Below are positions 18,858 through 26,543 of a stretch of DNA of 64,000 nucleotides, in pieces. The translations under genes and the position numbers were made by a program. This stretch comes from Streptomyces sp. 1222.5. GTDB lineage: Bacteria > Actinomycetota > Actinomycetes > Streptomycetales > Streptomycetaceae. The stretch lies in contig NZ_FNSZ01000001.1 of assembly GCF_900105245.1 (NCBI RefSeq), positions 8,058,001-8,122,000 on the forward strand, read 5' to 3'. Below the pieces are notes generated by a model. The model did not search any database and was not told the origin of the DNA. It worked only from the letters and a program-made list of their open reading frames with translations. The first letter of the stretch is position 1. Every line of letters begins with the position of its first letter.

Positions 18858-19649
18858 TCAGCGGCTCGCTCGCTGGGCGGCCACGATCGTGTCCACGGTC
18901 CGGTCCGCACCGGCGAGCCGCTGCACACGCTCCGCGAATCCGGGGAACTGCGACGCGACCTTCGTGAGGAACCGCAACTCCAGGGGCGCCACGTTGAGTT
19001 CGGCGACGTCCCGTTCGATCGCCCGTGCCACGCCCCTGACCACCCGGTCCGGCGACACGGTGCGGACGCCGCCCGGCGTCGGTGAGCCCGTCTTCGCGAA
19101 CATCCCCAGGTCGCGCACGAATCCCGGCTGCACGATCGAGACGCCGACCCCCGTGCCGTGCAGATCCTGGCGGAAGGCCAGCGAGAAGCCGCGGAGTCCG
19201 AACTTCGAGGCGTTGTACATGGTCGACGACTTGGTGGCGGCCATACCCGACAGCGATCCGACGAAGCAGATGTGCCCGCGCCCGGCGGCGACCATCCCGG
19301 GCGCCAGCAGCCGGGCGAGGATCGCGGGGGCCCGCAGGTTCACCGCGAACGCCCGGTCGATCTGCTCCGGGGTGTAGTCCAGCACGTCGCCGCTGGACGG
19401 GAGGGCCGCGTTGGCGACGAGTATGTCCGTGCCGGCCGCCTCCTCGGCGAGGCGCCGCACGTCGTCGGGGTCGGCCAGGTCGGCCAGGACCGTGCGCGCG
19501 CCGTACCGGCCGGCGAGGGGTTCGAGAGCCTCCTTGCGGCGCCCGGTGAGTATCAGACGCGCGCCGCGGTCCGACAGCCCGGCGGCGAGTGCGCTTCCGA
19601 TGCCCCCGGTGACTCCGGTGAGCAGAACTGTTGCCCCGGCAATGTGCAC
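18858..19649 (-). CDS. Short-chain dehydrogenase/reductase
   Basis: A 263-residue classical SDR. VLLTGVTGGIGSALAAGLSD is the cofactor loop, ILVANAALPSSGD holds the NAG-like motif, GSLSGMAATKSSTMYNASKFG gives the Ser...Tyr-x3-Lys active site. The start is GTG 19649, since GGAGG lies 6 nt ahead; the ATG 6 nt upstream would abut that sequence. A perfect 18-bp palindrome sits 17 nt upstream, between it and a divergent TetR gene, so it is very likely that regulator's target. Possibly a lipid or xenobiotic reductase. Confidence 0.88.
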   Translation of the reverse strand: MHIAGATVLLTGVTGGIGSALAAGLSDRGARLILTGRRKEALEPLAGRYGARTVLADLADPDDVRRLAEEAAGTDILVANAALPSSGDVLDYTPEQIDRAFAVNLRAPAILARLLAPGMVAAGRGHICFVGSLSGMAATKSSTMYNASKFGLRGFSLAFRQDLHGTGVGVSIVQPGFVRDLGMFAKTGSPTPGGVRTVSPDRVVRGVARAIERDVAELNVAPLELRFLTKVASQFPGFAERVQRLAGADRTVDTIVAAQRASR

Positions 19650-19665
19650 GGCCATCCTCCATGTC

Positions 19666-19683
19666 TGTTCGTTCGAACGAACA
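19666..19683. promoter_or_regulatory. Perfect 18-bp palindrome, likely TetR operator
   Basis: TGTTCGTTCGAACGAACA is an exact inverted repeat in the 95-bp gap between the divergent SDR and TetR genes. Length, symmetry and position match a TetR-family operator, and it would cover the SDR promoter/leader. Confidence 0.78.
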
Positions 19684-19744
19684 ATATGCAGGGCGGGCGG
19701 AGCTGTCCACCGGTCCGTCGGGGCGGCCGGGCGCTGATGGAACA

Positions 19745-20353
19745 ATGAGCGGCATGCAGAACGCCGCCCTCGCCGCCCCGACGCGCCAGCGCATCATCCA
19801 AGCCGTGCTGCGGATCATCGGTGAGGACGGAGTCGCGGCGGTCACCAACCGGCGGATCGCCAAGGAAGCCGGAGTGTCACTGGGTTCGGTCACCTACCAC
19901 TTCGAGACCCAGCACGACCTGCTGCGGGAGAGCCTGCTGCACTTCGTGCGCGAAGAGGCGCGGCACTTCACCGAGTTGGCCGACCAGTGCCAGACGGAGG
20001 GCATCGCCATCGAGGACGCCGCCTCCCTGGCCGGCCAGGTCGCCTGCGGCACGGTGTTCGACAGCGCCCATCTCGCCCCCTTCGAGCTGTACATCCACTC
20101 GGGGCGCGACGAGCGGCTCCGGGAGGCGGCGGCCGAGGCGTTCCACGCCTACGACCGCCTCGCCACCCGGATCCTCACCGCGCTCGGCGTCCCGGACGCG
20201 GAACGCCTGGCGGCCACCACGGTCGCCCTGGTGATGGGCCTGCAGCTGCGGCGGCTGGCCACGGGCAGCCCCGCCGACGACCTGGTCGACGCCCTGCTGC
20301 TGCTCGTACGCGGGGCCGGTGACCGGCTGCCCGGCCAGGACCGGCCGGCGTGA
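19745..20353 (+). CDS. TetR-family transcriptional regulator
   Basis: A 202-residue regulator. HTH at about 14-58: PTRQRIIQAVLRIIGEDGV, then TNRRIAKEAGVSLGSVTYHF. The C-terminal domain contains a TetR_C-like core of unknown ligand. ATG 19745 is taken; ATG 19754 is a close alternative. The upstream palindrome is its probable operator, giving negative control of the divergent SDR and of itself. Confidence 0.87.
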   Translation: MSGMQNAALAAPTRQRIIQAVLRIIGEDGVAAVTNRRIAKEAGVSLGSVTYHFETQHDLLRESLLHFVREEARHFTELADQCQTEGIAIEDAASLAGQVACGTVFDSAHLAPFELYIHSGRDERLREAAAEAFHAYDRLATRILTALGVPDAERLAATTVALVMGLQLRRLATGSPADDLVDALLLLVRGAGDRLPGQDRPA

Positions 20354-20389
20354 CGGCGACGGCGCGGCCCCGGGCCGGTCACCGCCGGG

Positions 20390-22306
20390 TCAGGGCAGTC
20401 GGCGGCACAGCAGTGCGTCGGGGCCCGGCCTGCTGCCGAACCTCGTGGTGAAGGCGATGCCGGCGGCGTACTCGTCGGCGGCGCACTGCCCCTTGTAGTC
20501 GCCCTGGGCGAAGTCGCCGCCCGCGGCGTCGGCGGGCCGGTTGTCCGACCGGTCGAACCACACGGTGCGTCCCGCACCCGCCAGGGGAGCGCGGCCGGGC
20601 ACGCACAGCGCCGCCGACACGCGCTCGCCGCGCACGCTGTAGCCGGCGAGGAAGCCGCCCGCGGGGCACTGGAGCTTGGTGTACCCGGAGGCCCAGTCGC
20701 CGCCGGAGGGGACGTGGCGTTCGTCGGTGACGACCGTCTGGCCGCCGGTGGAGGAGCGGAGGTCGTCCGCGCCGCTGTCGGTGCACAGGCCACGGCCACG
20801 GGTGTGGCTGAGGCCGATGAGCCGCAGTCCGTCCGGGCAGGCGGCCTTGTACGCCCCCGGGTCCCAGTCGCCCGTGGCGCGGACGCGCAGGGACTCCGCC
20901 GCGTCACCGTGATCGACGGCGAGCATCCGCCACACGGGCACGGGGGCCACGGGGCCGGTCCTGCCCGCGGTCTCCCCGAGGCGCCGCCAGGCCGCACCGC
21001 GCCAGTCGTCCGCGTCGAGGACGCCGGAGCGGTGTCCGGCGTCGTCGTAGCGCAGCAGCGCCCAGTCGTCGTGTCCCGCGTGCCCCACCAGCGGCCAGTA
21101 GGCGAAGTCGGTGTCGTGGTCGGCGAAGTAGTCGGTGATGTTCGTGAACCAGGTGCGGGCGGCCTGGTTCGTCTCACCGGAGCCGATGCCGAACTCGCTG
21201 ATCCAGACGGGCGCGGTGTAGTGCCGGCCGGTCTCCTCGACGAAGAACGCCTCGTCCTCCAGGGTCGCGTACAGCTGGTCGCGGTTCAGGTCCTGGTAGC
21301 GGGCGTCGTGGGTCTCGCCGATGCCGGTGGCGCCGCTGTGGTGGGGACCGGTGTAGCCGTAGAAATGGGCCGAGTAGACCAGCTTGTGGGCGTCGACGAG
21401 GGTGTGGGACAGGGTGCGGGCGGGCGAGAGGACGGGCCTGCCGTGGGGGAGTCCGTCCACGGGGATGCCGGTCCAGTTGATGCCTTCGACGACGATGAGC
21501 AGCCTGGGGTCGGCCTCGGTGAGGATGCGGTCGCCGGCCCACTGGGCCGCGGCGTACCAGTCGTGGGCGTCGCCCATGCCCCAGTTCGGGTCGTCCAGCA
21601 CGTCGCGCCGGACCTCGTTGTAGAGATCGGCGCCGACGACGCGGGGCACGCCGGCGTAGCGCCGGGCCATGTAGACCCAGTCGTCGGCCCACGTCTGCGT
21701 GGACTGGCCGCTGTTCCACCGTTCGTTGCCGTCGACACCGCAGCACCAGCGTGAGGTGTTGGTGTGGTTGTTGAGGATCACGGCGAACCCGCTCCGGTCG
21801 AGCGCCTCGACCACGGCGTCGTAGACCTCCAGCGGTGTCCTGCCGCGGAGTCGGGGGTTGGCGGCCACGGCGGCGTCGGGGACGGGCGTGGTGCTGTGGA
21901 TCATCTCGTTGGAGAACGGCAGGCGGACGGTGTTGATGCCCAACTCGTGGAAGTCGGCCATCAGTTGCGGCAGAGGGACACGGTCGAGACCGAGGGGTAT
22001 GCCGTGGGAGTCCTGGCCCGCGTGGTGGTTGGCGGGGTCCAAGACGCTGCCACTGCCGGTCCAGGACCCTTGTGCGCCGTCCCAGTTGGCCGCCCTCAGC
22101 CGGAAGCGGTCGCCCCGGCTGTCGACGATGTAGCGGCCCCGGGTCGACAGGGGCGCCGACCAGGTGCCGGGGTCCGACGCCGCGGCGGTGTGCGCGGCGC
22201 GGGCGGGTGGTGACGGGGCGGCGCCCGCCGTGGTGGCGGTGGCGGCGACGAGCAGGAGACCCGCGGCTGTACAGGCCAGGCGGAGGCCGGCAGATGCGAT
22301 CGGCAT
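20390..22306 (-). CDS. Secreted glycoside hydrolase family 5 enzyme with triple C-terminal repeat
   Basis: A 638-residue exported enzyme. MPIASAGLRLACTAAGLLL leads a Sec signal ending near AGAAP. The GH5 barrel (about 50-460) has NTVRLPFSNEM, AVILNNHTNTSRWCC, the acid/base Glu at about 231 in DLYNEVRRD and the nucleophile Glu at about 371 in VWISEFGIGSG. After residue 470 three Cys-containing modules of ~45 residues recur, each starting Asp-Trp/Phe and containing Tyr-Lys...Gln-Cys or Lys...Cys-Pro (GDWDPGAYKAACPDG, GDWASGYTKLQCPAG, GDFAQGDYKGQCAAD). They look like a carbohydrate-binding or substrate-anchoring tail. ATG 22306 has GAGGG upstream. The substrate is probably a beta-glucan or similar plant polysaccharide. 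Confidence 0.9.
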   Translation of the reverse strand: MPIASAGLRLACTAAGLLLVAATATTAGAAPSPPARAAHTAAASDPGTWSAPLSTRGRYIVDSRGDRFRLRAANWDGAQGSWTGSGSVLDPANHHAGQDSHGIPLGLDRVPLPQLMADFHELGINTVRLPFSNEMIHSTTPVPDAAVAANPRLRGRTPLEVYDAVVEALDRSGFAVILNNHTNTSRWCCGVDGNERWNSGQSTQTWADDWVYMARRYAGVPRVVGADLYNEVRRDVLDDPNWGMGDAHDWYAAAQWAGDRILTEADPRLLIVVEGINWTGIPVDGLPHGRPVLSPARTLSHTLVDAHKLVYSAHFYGYTGPHHSGATGIGETHDARYQDLNRDQLYATLEDEAFFVEETGRHYTAPVWISEFGIGSGETNQAARTWFTNITDYFADHDTDFAYWPLVGHAGHDDWALLRYDDAGHRSGVLDADDWRGAAWRRLGETAGRTGPVAPVPVWRMLAVDHGDAAESLRVRATGDWDPGAYKAACPDGLRLIGLSHTRGRGLCTDSGADDLRSSTGGQTVVTDERHVPSGGDWASGYTKLQCPAGGFLAGYSVRGERVSAALCVPGRAPLAGAGRTVWFDRSDNRPADAAGGDFAQGDYKGQCAADEYAAGIAFTTRFGSRPGPDALLCRRLP

Positions 22307-22508
22307 AAGGGCAGCCCTCGAACGTGGGGGTGGGGGAGCGCACGGTGGCCGGAGGTGCGGTGCGGCCCCCGGCTGAGCGGAGTCTCCACCACGGCCCGCG
22401 CCGAGGGAAGGGCGCGAGCGCGCCTCCGCGCTCGCCCGGAGAGGCCGGGAATAGGTGCAGGCCCCTTCCGGTTGTGGCCGGTGGACCTCGCGGGGCCGGG
22501 ACCCACCG

Positions 22509-22534
22509 GGAATGACACGGCAAGGTGTGGTGTT
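22509..22534 (+). promoter_or_regulatory. SigR-type promoter of the L33-L31B-L36 operon (exact match)
   Basis: GGAAT at 22509-22513, exactly 18 nt, and GTT at 22532-22534 match the Streptomyces SigR consensus GGAAT-N18-GTT in every defined base. Expected transcription start is near 22542, about 50 nt before the L33 ATG. A short palindrome TGACCCGGTCA follows at 22551-22561. I see no AT-rich Zur box in the region. Confidence 0.75.
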
Positions 22535-22590
22535 CCGGGTATGTGTGACATGACCCGGTCAATCCAGGGTCCGGATGAAGGGAGAACCCC

Positions 22591-22755
22591 ATGGCCCGCA
22601 GCACTCTGCGTCCCGTAGTCAGGCTCAAGTCGACGGCCGGGACCGGCGTCACGTACGTGACCCGCAAGAACCGTCAGAGCCACCCCGACCGGCTCGTCCT
22701 GCGCAAGTTCGACCCGGTCGCCGGCAAGCACGTCCCCTTCCGCGAGGAACGCTGA
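22591..22755 (+). CDS. rpmG: 50S ribosomal protein L33, zinc-ligand-free paralog
   Basis: A 54-residue L33. The core TYVTRKNRQSHPDRLVLRKF and the C-terminal HVPFRE motif are unmistakable. It has no cysteine at all, so the two CxxC pairs of the zinc-binding form are missing: this is the C-minus type, made when zinc is scarce or zinc-form proteins are damaged. ATG 22591 has AAGGGAG upstream. First gene of a three-gene operon of zinc-independent ribosomal proteins, behind an exact SigR promoter match. Confidence 0.93.
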   Translation: MARSTLRPVVRLKSTAGTGVTYVTRKNRQSHPDRLVLRKFDPVAGKHVPFREER

Positions 22756-22801
22756 CCCACGCCGCCGCCCACCGGGCGGCGGCCACCAGGAGGCAACACC
22801 C

Positions 22802-23062
22802 ATGAGGCCCGGCATCCACCCCGAGTCCCGGCCGGTCGTCTTCCGCGACCGCGCCGCCGACGCCCTGTTCCTGACCCGCTCCACCGCGACCGCGTCGAAG
22901 ACGATCGAGTGGCGGGACGGAAACACCTACCCGCTGATCGACGTGGAGATCTCGTCGGCCGGCCACCCCGTCTACACCGGCAAGGCGCGGGTCGTGGACA
23001 GCGCCGGCCGCGTCGAGCGCTTCGAGCGGCGATACGGCCGCCAGGCGGCGCTACGCGGCTGA
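22802..23062 (+). CDS. rpmE2: 50S ribosomal protein L31, type B (zinc-independent)
   Basis: An 86-residue type B L31. MRPGIHPESRPVVFRDRAAD and the later STATASKTIEWRDGNTYPLI are diagnostic. Type B L31 lacks the zinc-binding cysteines of type A; none is present here. ATG 22802 has GGAGG 8 nt upstream. It lies 46 nt after L33 and 36 nt before L36, so the three are one transcription unit. It would replace zinc L31 in ribosomes under stress. Confidence 0.95.
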   Translation: MRPGIHPESRPVVFRDRAADALFLTRSTATASKTIEWRDGNTYPLIDVEISSAGHPVYTGKARVVDSAGRVERFERRYGRQAALRG

Positions 23063-23098
23063 TCACGCCGTAACCACCCAGCACGAGGAGGCCCAGCC

Positions 23099-23221
23099 AT
23101 GAAGGTGCGCAAGTCCCTGCGCTCCCTGAAGTCCCAGCCCGGCGCCCAGGTGGTACGCCGCCGTGGCGTGGTCTTCGTGGTCAACAAGAAGAACCCCCGT
23201 CTCAAGGCCCGCCAGGGCTGA
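23099..23221 (+). CDS. rpmJ: 50S ribosomal protein L36, zinc-ligand-free paralog
   Basis: A 40-residue L36. MKVRKSLRSLKSQPGAQVV, then GVVFVVNKKNPRLKARQG. The Cys3-His zinc site of standard L36 is absent, so this is the C-minus form. ATG 23099 has GGAGG upstream. Last gene of the zinc-sparing ribosomal operon, followed by a strong hairpin. Confidence 0.95.
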   Translation: MKVRKSLRSLKSQPGAQVVRRRGVVFVVNKKNPRLKARQG

Positions 23222-23250
23222 CACGGCTCCCCTGACGGCCACGCACACGC

Positions 23251-23285
23251 ACGGCCCCGGCCGGCTCGCCGCCGGCCGGGGCCGT
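23251..23285. terminator. Bidirectional terminator hairpin after rpmJ
   Basis: ACGGCCCCGGCCGG at 23251-23264 pairs perfectly with 23272-23285 over a 7-nt loop. It separates the ribosomal operon from the convergent DUF427 gene and can serve both. Confidence 0.8.
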
Positions 23286-23298
23286 TCCCCGTGCGTCG

Positions 23299-24114
23299 TC
23301 AGCGCCCCGTTCCGGAGGACGACGTGGGCGTGAAGGGCGTGACCGGACGATCGAGGAGCTCGCCGTCCACGGTGATGTCGACCGCCTCGTTGTAGAACGC
23401 GAGCAACCCCCTGACGGCGCCGGCCGCCGGCAGGGGCTCGGCGTAGCTCCACACGATGTCGGCGGGGACGTCCCCCTCGCCGCGCCAGGACCAGTACGCG
23501 GCGGTGCCCTTGTAGGGGCAGCCCGTCCGGTGCTCGGTGGGCTCGAACAGGTCCAGGCGGACGTCCTCTCGCGGGATGTAGTAGCGGGTGGGCAGCCCCG
23601 TCTCGAACAGGAGGACCGGACGGCCGGTGTCGGCCACGACGGTGCCGCCGATCTCGATCCGCACGTGCCGGCTGCTCGGCAGGGCGTCCACGCGCTTGTA
23701 CGGATCCCGCGGGTGCACGAAGATCTCCTCTTCCTCCTCGTACCAGTGGTCGAGCCCCCTGCCGGTACGCCGGAACCACTCGAAGGCGATGTGCCCGGCC
23801 AGGTCGGCCGCCGGGAACGTCCAGGCCGCGTTCTCCAGCAGCTCGCCGCCGATCAGGAGGTCGTAGAAGACCGTCGAGCCGGTGTGGGCGCCGGTGCGCG
23901 GGCTCCCCGCCGGGCGCAGCAGGTCCGTGCGGACCTCGTCGCGCGGGAAGGCGTACAGCGGCACGGGGATGTCCGGCTCCCACACGAGGACGGGACGACG
24001 GCTGTCGACGACCGTGACGTCGCCCTTCCGGCCGCGGACCCATCGTGCGCTGGGCTCCCAGCGGAGCCCTTGAGGAGTGCTGCGCGGAGGCTGGGCGGTG
24101 CTCGGTGTGGTCAT
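23299..24114 (-). CDS. Tandem DUF427-domain protein
   Basis: A 271-residue protein with two DUF427 (NTP_transf_9-like) beta domains. The repeat is visible as DSRRPVLVWEPDIPVPLYAF and later DTGRPVLLFETGLPTRYYIP, each followed by a (R/E)DV(R)xDLx(x)P motif. The second domain adds GCPYKGTAAYWSWRGEGD, the most conserved DUF427 segment. Function is unknown. ATG 24114 has GGGAGAA upstream. Convergent with the ribosomal operon. Confidence 0.88.
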   Translation of the reverse strand: MTTPSTAQPPRSTPQGLRWEPSARWVRGRKGDVTVVDSRRPVLVWEPDIPVPLYAFPRDEVRTDLLRPAGSPRTGAHTGSTVFYDLLIGGELLENAAWTFPAADLAGHIAFEWFRRTGRGLDHWYEEEEEIFVHPRDPYKRVDALPSSRHVRIEIGGTVVADTGRPVLLFETGLPTRYYIPREDVRLDLFEPTEHRTGCPYKGTAAYWSWRGEGDVPADIVWSYAEPLPAAGAVRGLLAFYNEAVDITVDGELLDRPVTPFTPTSSSGTGR

Positions 24115-24409
24115 GCCGGATTCTCCCTCTCCCCGGGTGCGCGGGCGACTCCGGCGGCGGACGACGGCCGGCGGGGTCCGCCGTCGTCCGTCGCCGGTCG
24201 GGGGCTTCCCGGTCCTTTCCGGACCGGCCGCGGGCGGTGCCCGGGGCCCCGGACCGTCCGTGCGGGACCGCGTGCCGAGCACGGTGCAGGGGCGTAGCGT
24301 CCCCGTACGAGCGACGTCCGGCGCGTGCGGTTAAGGTCGTTCCGCGCGTAGCGGGAAGACGAGTCGTATGACATCGCCGTGAGCCGTCCCCACGGGCTGG
24401 AGGTGCGGC

Positions 24410-26536
24410 GTGACCGGATCGGTCGATTCGCCCAGGAGCGCGCAGGCGCGGGACGCGGCGTTCGCCGAGACGGTGCGCCGCACGGGTGCCTCCATCGGTG
24501 CCCTCTACCTGCTGGCCCCCGACGGGCAGCAACTGATGCTCGACGTCCTGTGCGGAGCCCCGGCCGAGTTCGCCGCGCCGTGGACGAGGATCCCGGTGAC
24601 CGCTCCGGCGCCGGTGGCCGCGGCGGTACGTGAGGAGCGGATGGTGTGGCTGGGCAGCCAGGAGGAGCTGGCCCGCGCCTATCCGCGCACCGCCGTGGCG
24701 CTGCCGTACCCGCTGGTGCTGGCCGCCGCACCGGTGACCGGCGTGCGTCGCTGGGGCGTGCTGCTGCTCATGTGGCCGGCCACGCGTCCGGCGTACATGA
24801 CCCAGCGGGAGCGCGGGAACATCGCGTCCAGCTGCGGCCGGCTGGCCAGGCTGTTGGAGGAAGCCGTCGAGGACGGGTCCCTCGCGACCCCCGGCGACCG
24901 GCCGCGCGTGCTCCCCGCTGGCTCGGGGTACCGGTCGGCGAGCCCGGAGCTGGCCGCCGCGGACTTCGTCGAACGGCTGCCCGGCGGCAGCTGCGCCCTG
25001 GATCTCGAAGGGCGCTTCACCTACCTCAGCTCCGGCGCCTGCGAGTTGCTGGGCAAGGAGGCCGGCGACCTGCTGGGCACTCTGCCGTGGAACTCCCTGC
25101 GCTGGCTCGACGACCCCGCCTGCGAGGACCGCTACCGCGCCGCCGTGATCAGCCGCCGGCCCGTCGTCTTCACGGCGTGCCGCCCACCGGACGGCTGGCT
25201 GTACTTCCACCTCTTCCCCGACGCCAGCGGCATCAGCATCCGGATCGTCCCCAGCGGTGCGGACACCCCGCCCACCCCGGCACCCCGCCACTGGGGCCGG
25301 AGTGTCACCCCGGCCCGCGCGGGGCGGCTCTACCAGCTCACGCACCTGGCCGCCGCGCTGACCGAGGTCGTCGGGGTCCAGGACGTCGTCGACCTCGTCG
25401 CCGACCAGATCATGCCCGCGTTCGGTGCCCAGGCGCTCGTGCTGTCGACGGCCGACGCCGGCCGCCTGCGGATCATCGGCTACCGCGGCTACGACCCCCG
25501 CACCATCGAGCGTCTCGACGGCCTGCCCGTCGACACCGGGTTCACCCCAGCCGGCCGGGCCATCGGCACCGGCGTCCCGGCGTTCTTCTCCACCCCGGAG
25601 GAGATGCGGCGGGCCTACCCCGAAGCCTCGAAGATCAGCCGGAAGCAGGCCTGGGCCTTCCTGCCCCTCGTCGTCTCCGGCCGTCCCGTCGGCTGCTGCA
25701 TCCTGTCCTACGACCGGCCCCACGAGTTCCCGGCCGAGGACCGCGCCGTCATGACCTCGCTCGCCGGCCTCATCGCCCACGCCCTCGACCGGGCCCGCCT
25801 GTACGACACGAAACACGAGCTCGCCCACGGCCTCCAGCAGGCGCTGCTCCCGCGCGCCCTGCCCGCGATCCCGGGACTGCGGGTCGCCGCCCGCTATCTG
25901 CCCGCCACCCGGGGCATGGACATCGGCGGCGACTTCTACGACCTCATCCCGCTCGGGGACACGGCCGTCGCCGCCGTCATCGGCGACGTCCAGGGCCACG
26001 ACACCGCGGCCGCCGCTCTCATGGGGCAGGTGCGCACCGCCGTCCACGCCCACTCCGCCCTCGGCACCGCACCGGATCAGGTGCTCGCCGGAACCAACCG
26101 GCTCCTCGGCGATCTCGGCTCCGACCTGTTCACGAGCTGCCTGTACGCCCACCTCGACCTCGCCGGCCGCCGGGTCACCCTGGCCAGCGCCGGACACCCG
26201 CCGCCGATCGTGCGCCGGTCCGCAGACGACACCGGCCCGCTCGACGTTCTGCCCGGACCGCTCCTGGGCGTGGACCCCGAGGCCGTCTACCCGGTGACGG
26301 AGATCCCGCTCACCCCGGGGCTGATGCTCACCTTCTACACCGACGGCCTCATCGAGCGGCCGGACGTCGACCTCGACGACTCGATCGCCGCTCTCGCACA
26401 CCATCTGGCCCACGCCGACCACCGGGACCTGGACGCCCTCATCGACGGCGTGGTGGGCCAGGCGGGTTCCCGTGCCCAGCGCACCGACGACATCGCCCTG
26501 CTCGTGCTGCACGAGGCGGCGGGCCGGACTCTCTGA
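24410..26536 (+). CDS. PP2C-type (SpoIIE/RsbU) phosphatase with GAF-PAS-GAF sensor
   Basis: A 708-residue cytoplasmic signalling protein. Order: GAF (about 15-160), PAS (190-285, with LDLEGRFTYLSSGACELLG), GAF (315-465), then the SpoIIE phosphatase (480-705). Metal residues are present in MDIGGDFYDLIPL, VIGDVQGHDTAAA, FYTDGLIE and DDIALLV; the usual GHG is GHD. No HATPase follows. Such proteins dephosphorylate anti-anti-sigma (STAS) proteins to free SigB-type factors. GTG 24410 has GGAGG 6 nt upstream. The 295 bp before it hold no gene; a divergent promoter region shared with the DUF427 gene. The substrate STAS protein is not in this window. Confidence 0.9.
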   Translation: MTGSVDSPRSAQARDAAFAETVRRTGASIGALYLLAPDGQQLMLDVLCGAPAEFAAPWTRIPVTAPAPVAAAVREERMVWLGSQEELARAYPRTAVALPYPLVLAAAPVTGVRRWGVLLLMWPATRPAYMTQRERGNIASSCGRLARLLEEAVEDGSLATPGDRPRVLPAGSGYRSASPELAAADFVERLPGGSCALDLEGRFTYLSSGACELLGKEAGDLLGTLPWNSLRWLDDPACEDRYRAAVISRRPVVFTACRPPDGWLYFHLFPDASGISIRIVPSGADTPPTPAPRHWGRSVTPARAGRLYQLTHLAAALTEVVGVQDVVDLVADQIMPAFGAQALVLSTADAGRLRIIGYRGYDPRTIERLDGLPVDTGFTPAGRAIGTGVPAFFSTPEEMRRAYPEASKISRKQAWAFLPLVVSGRPVGCCILSYDRPHEFPAEDRAVMTSLAGLIAHALDRARLYDTKHELAHGLQQALLPRALPAIPGLRVAARYLPATRGMDIGGDFYDLIPLGDTAVAAVIGDVQGHDTAAAALMGQVRTAVHAHSALGTAPDQVLAGTNRLLGDLGSDLFTSCLYAHLDLAGRRVTLASAGHPPPIVRRSADDTGPLDVLPGPLLGVDPEAVYPVTEIPLTPGLMLTFYTDGLIERPDVDLDDSIAALAHHLAHADHRDLDALIDGVVGQAGSRAQRTDDIALLVLHEAAGRTL

Positions 26537-26543
26537 CCGATGT

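Noticed and set aside
22537..22542. GGGTAT before the ribosomal operon as a SigB-type -10
   Set aside because: No GNNT at 14-16 nt upstream; the exact SigR site explains the promoter better.
22307..22590. Zur box upstream of the zinc-free ribosomal genes
   Set aside because: I searched by eye for an AT-rich TGAAAATGATTTTCA-like palindrome and found none; only the GC-rich TGACCCGGTCA is present.
24300..24365. Hairpin TTCCGC...GCGGGAA before the 24410 phosphatase
   Set aside because: Arms are imperfect and short; not strong enough to call a terminator or riboswitch.
23063..26512. 1149-codon minus-strand frame
   Set aside because: Antisense to the phosphatase gene and out of frame with the DUF427 gene; no motif.
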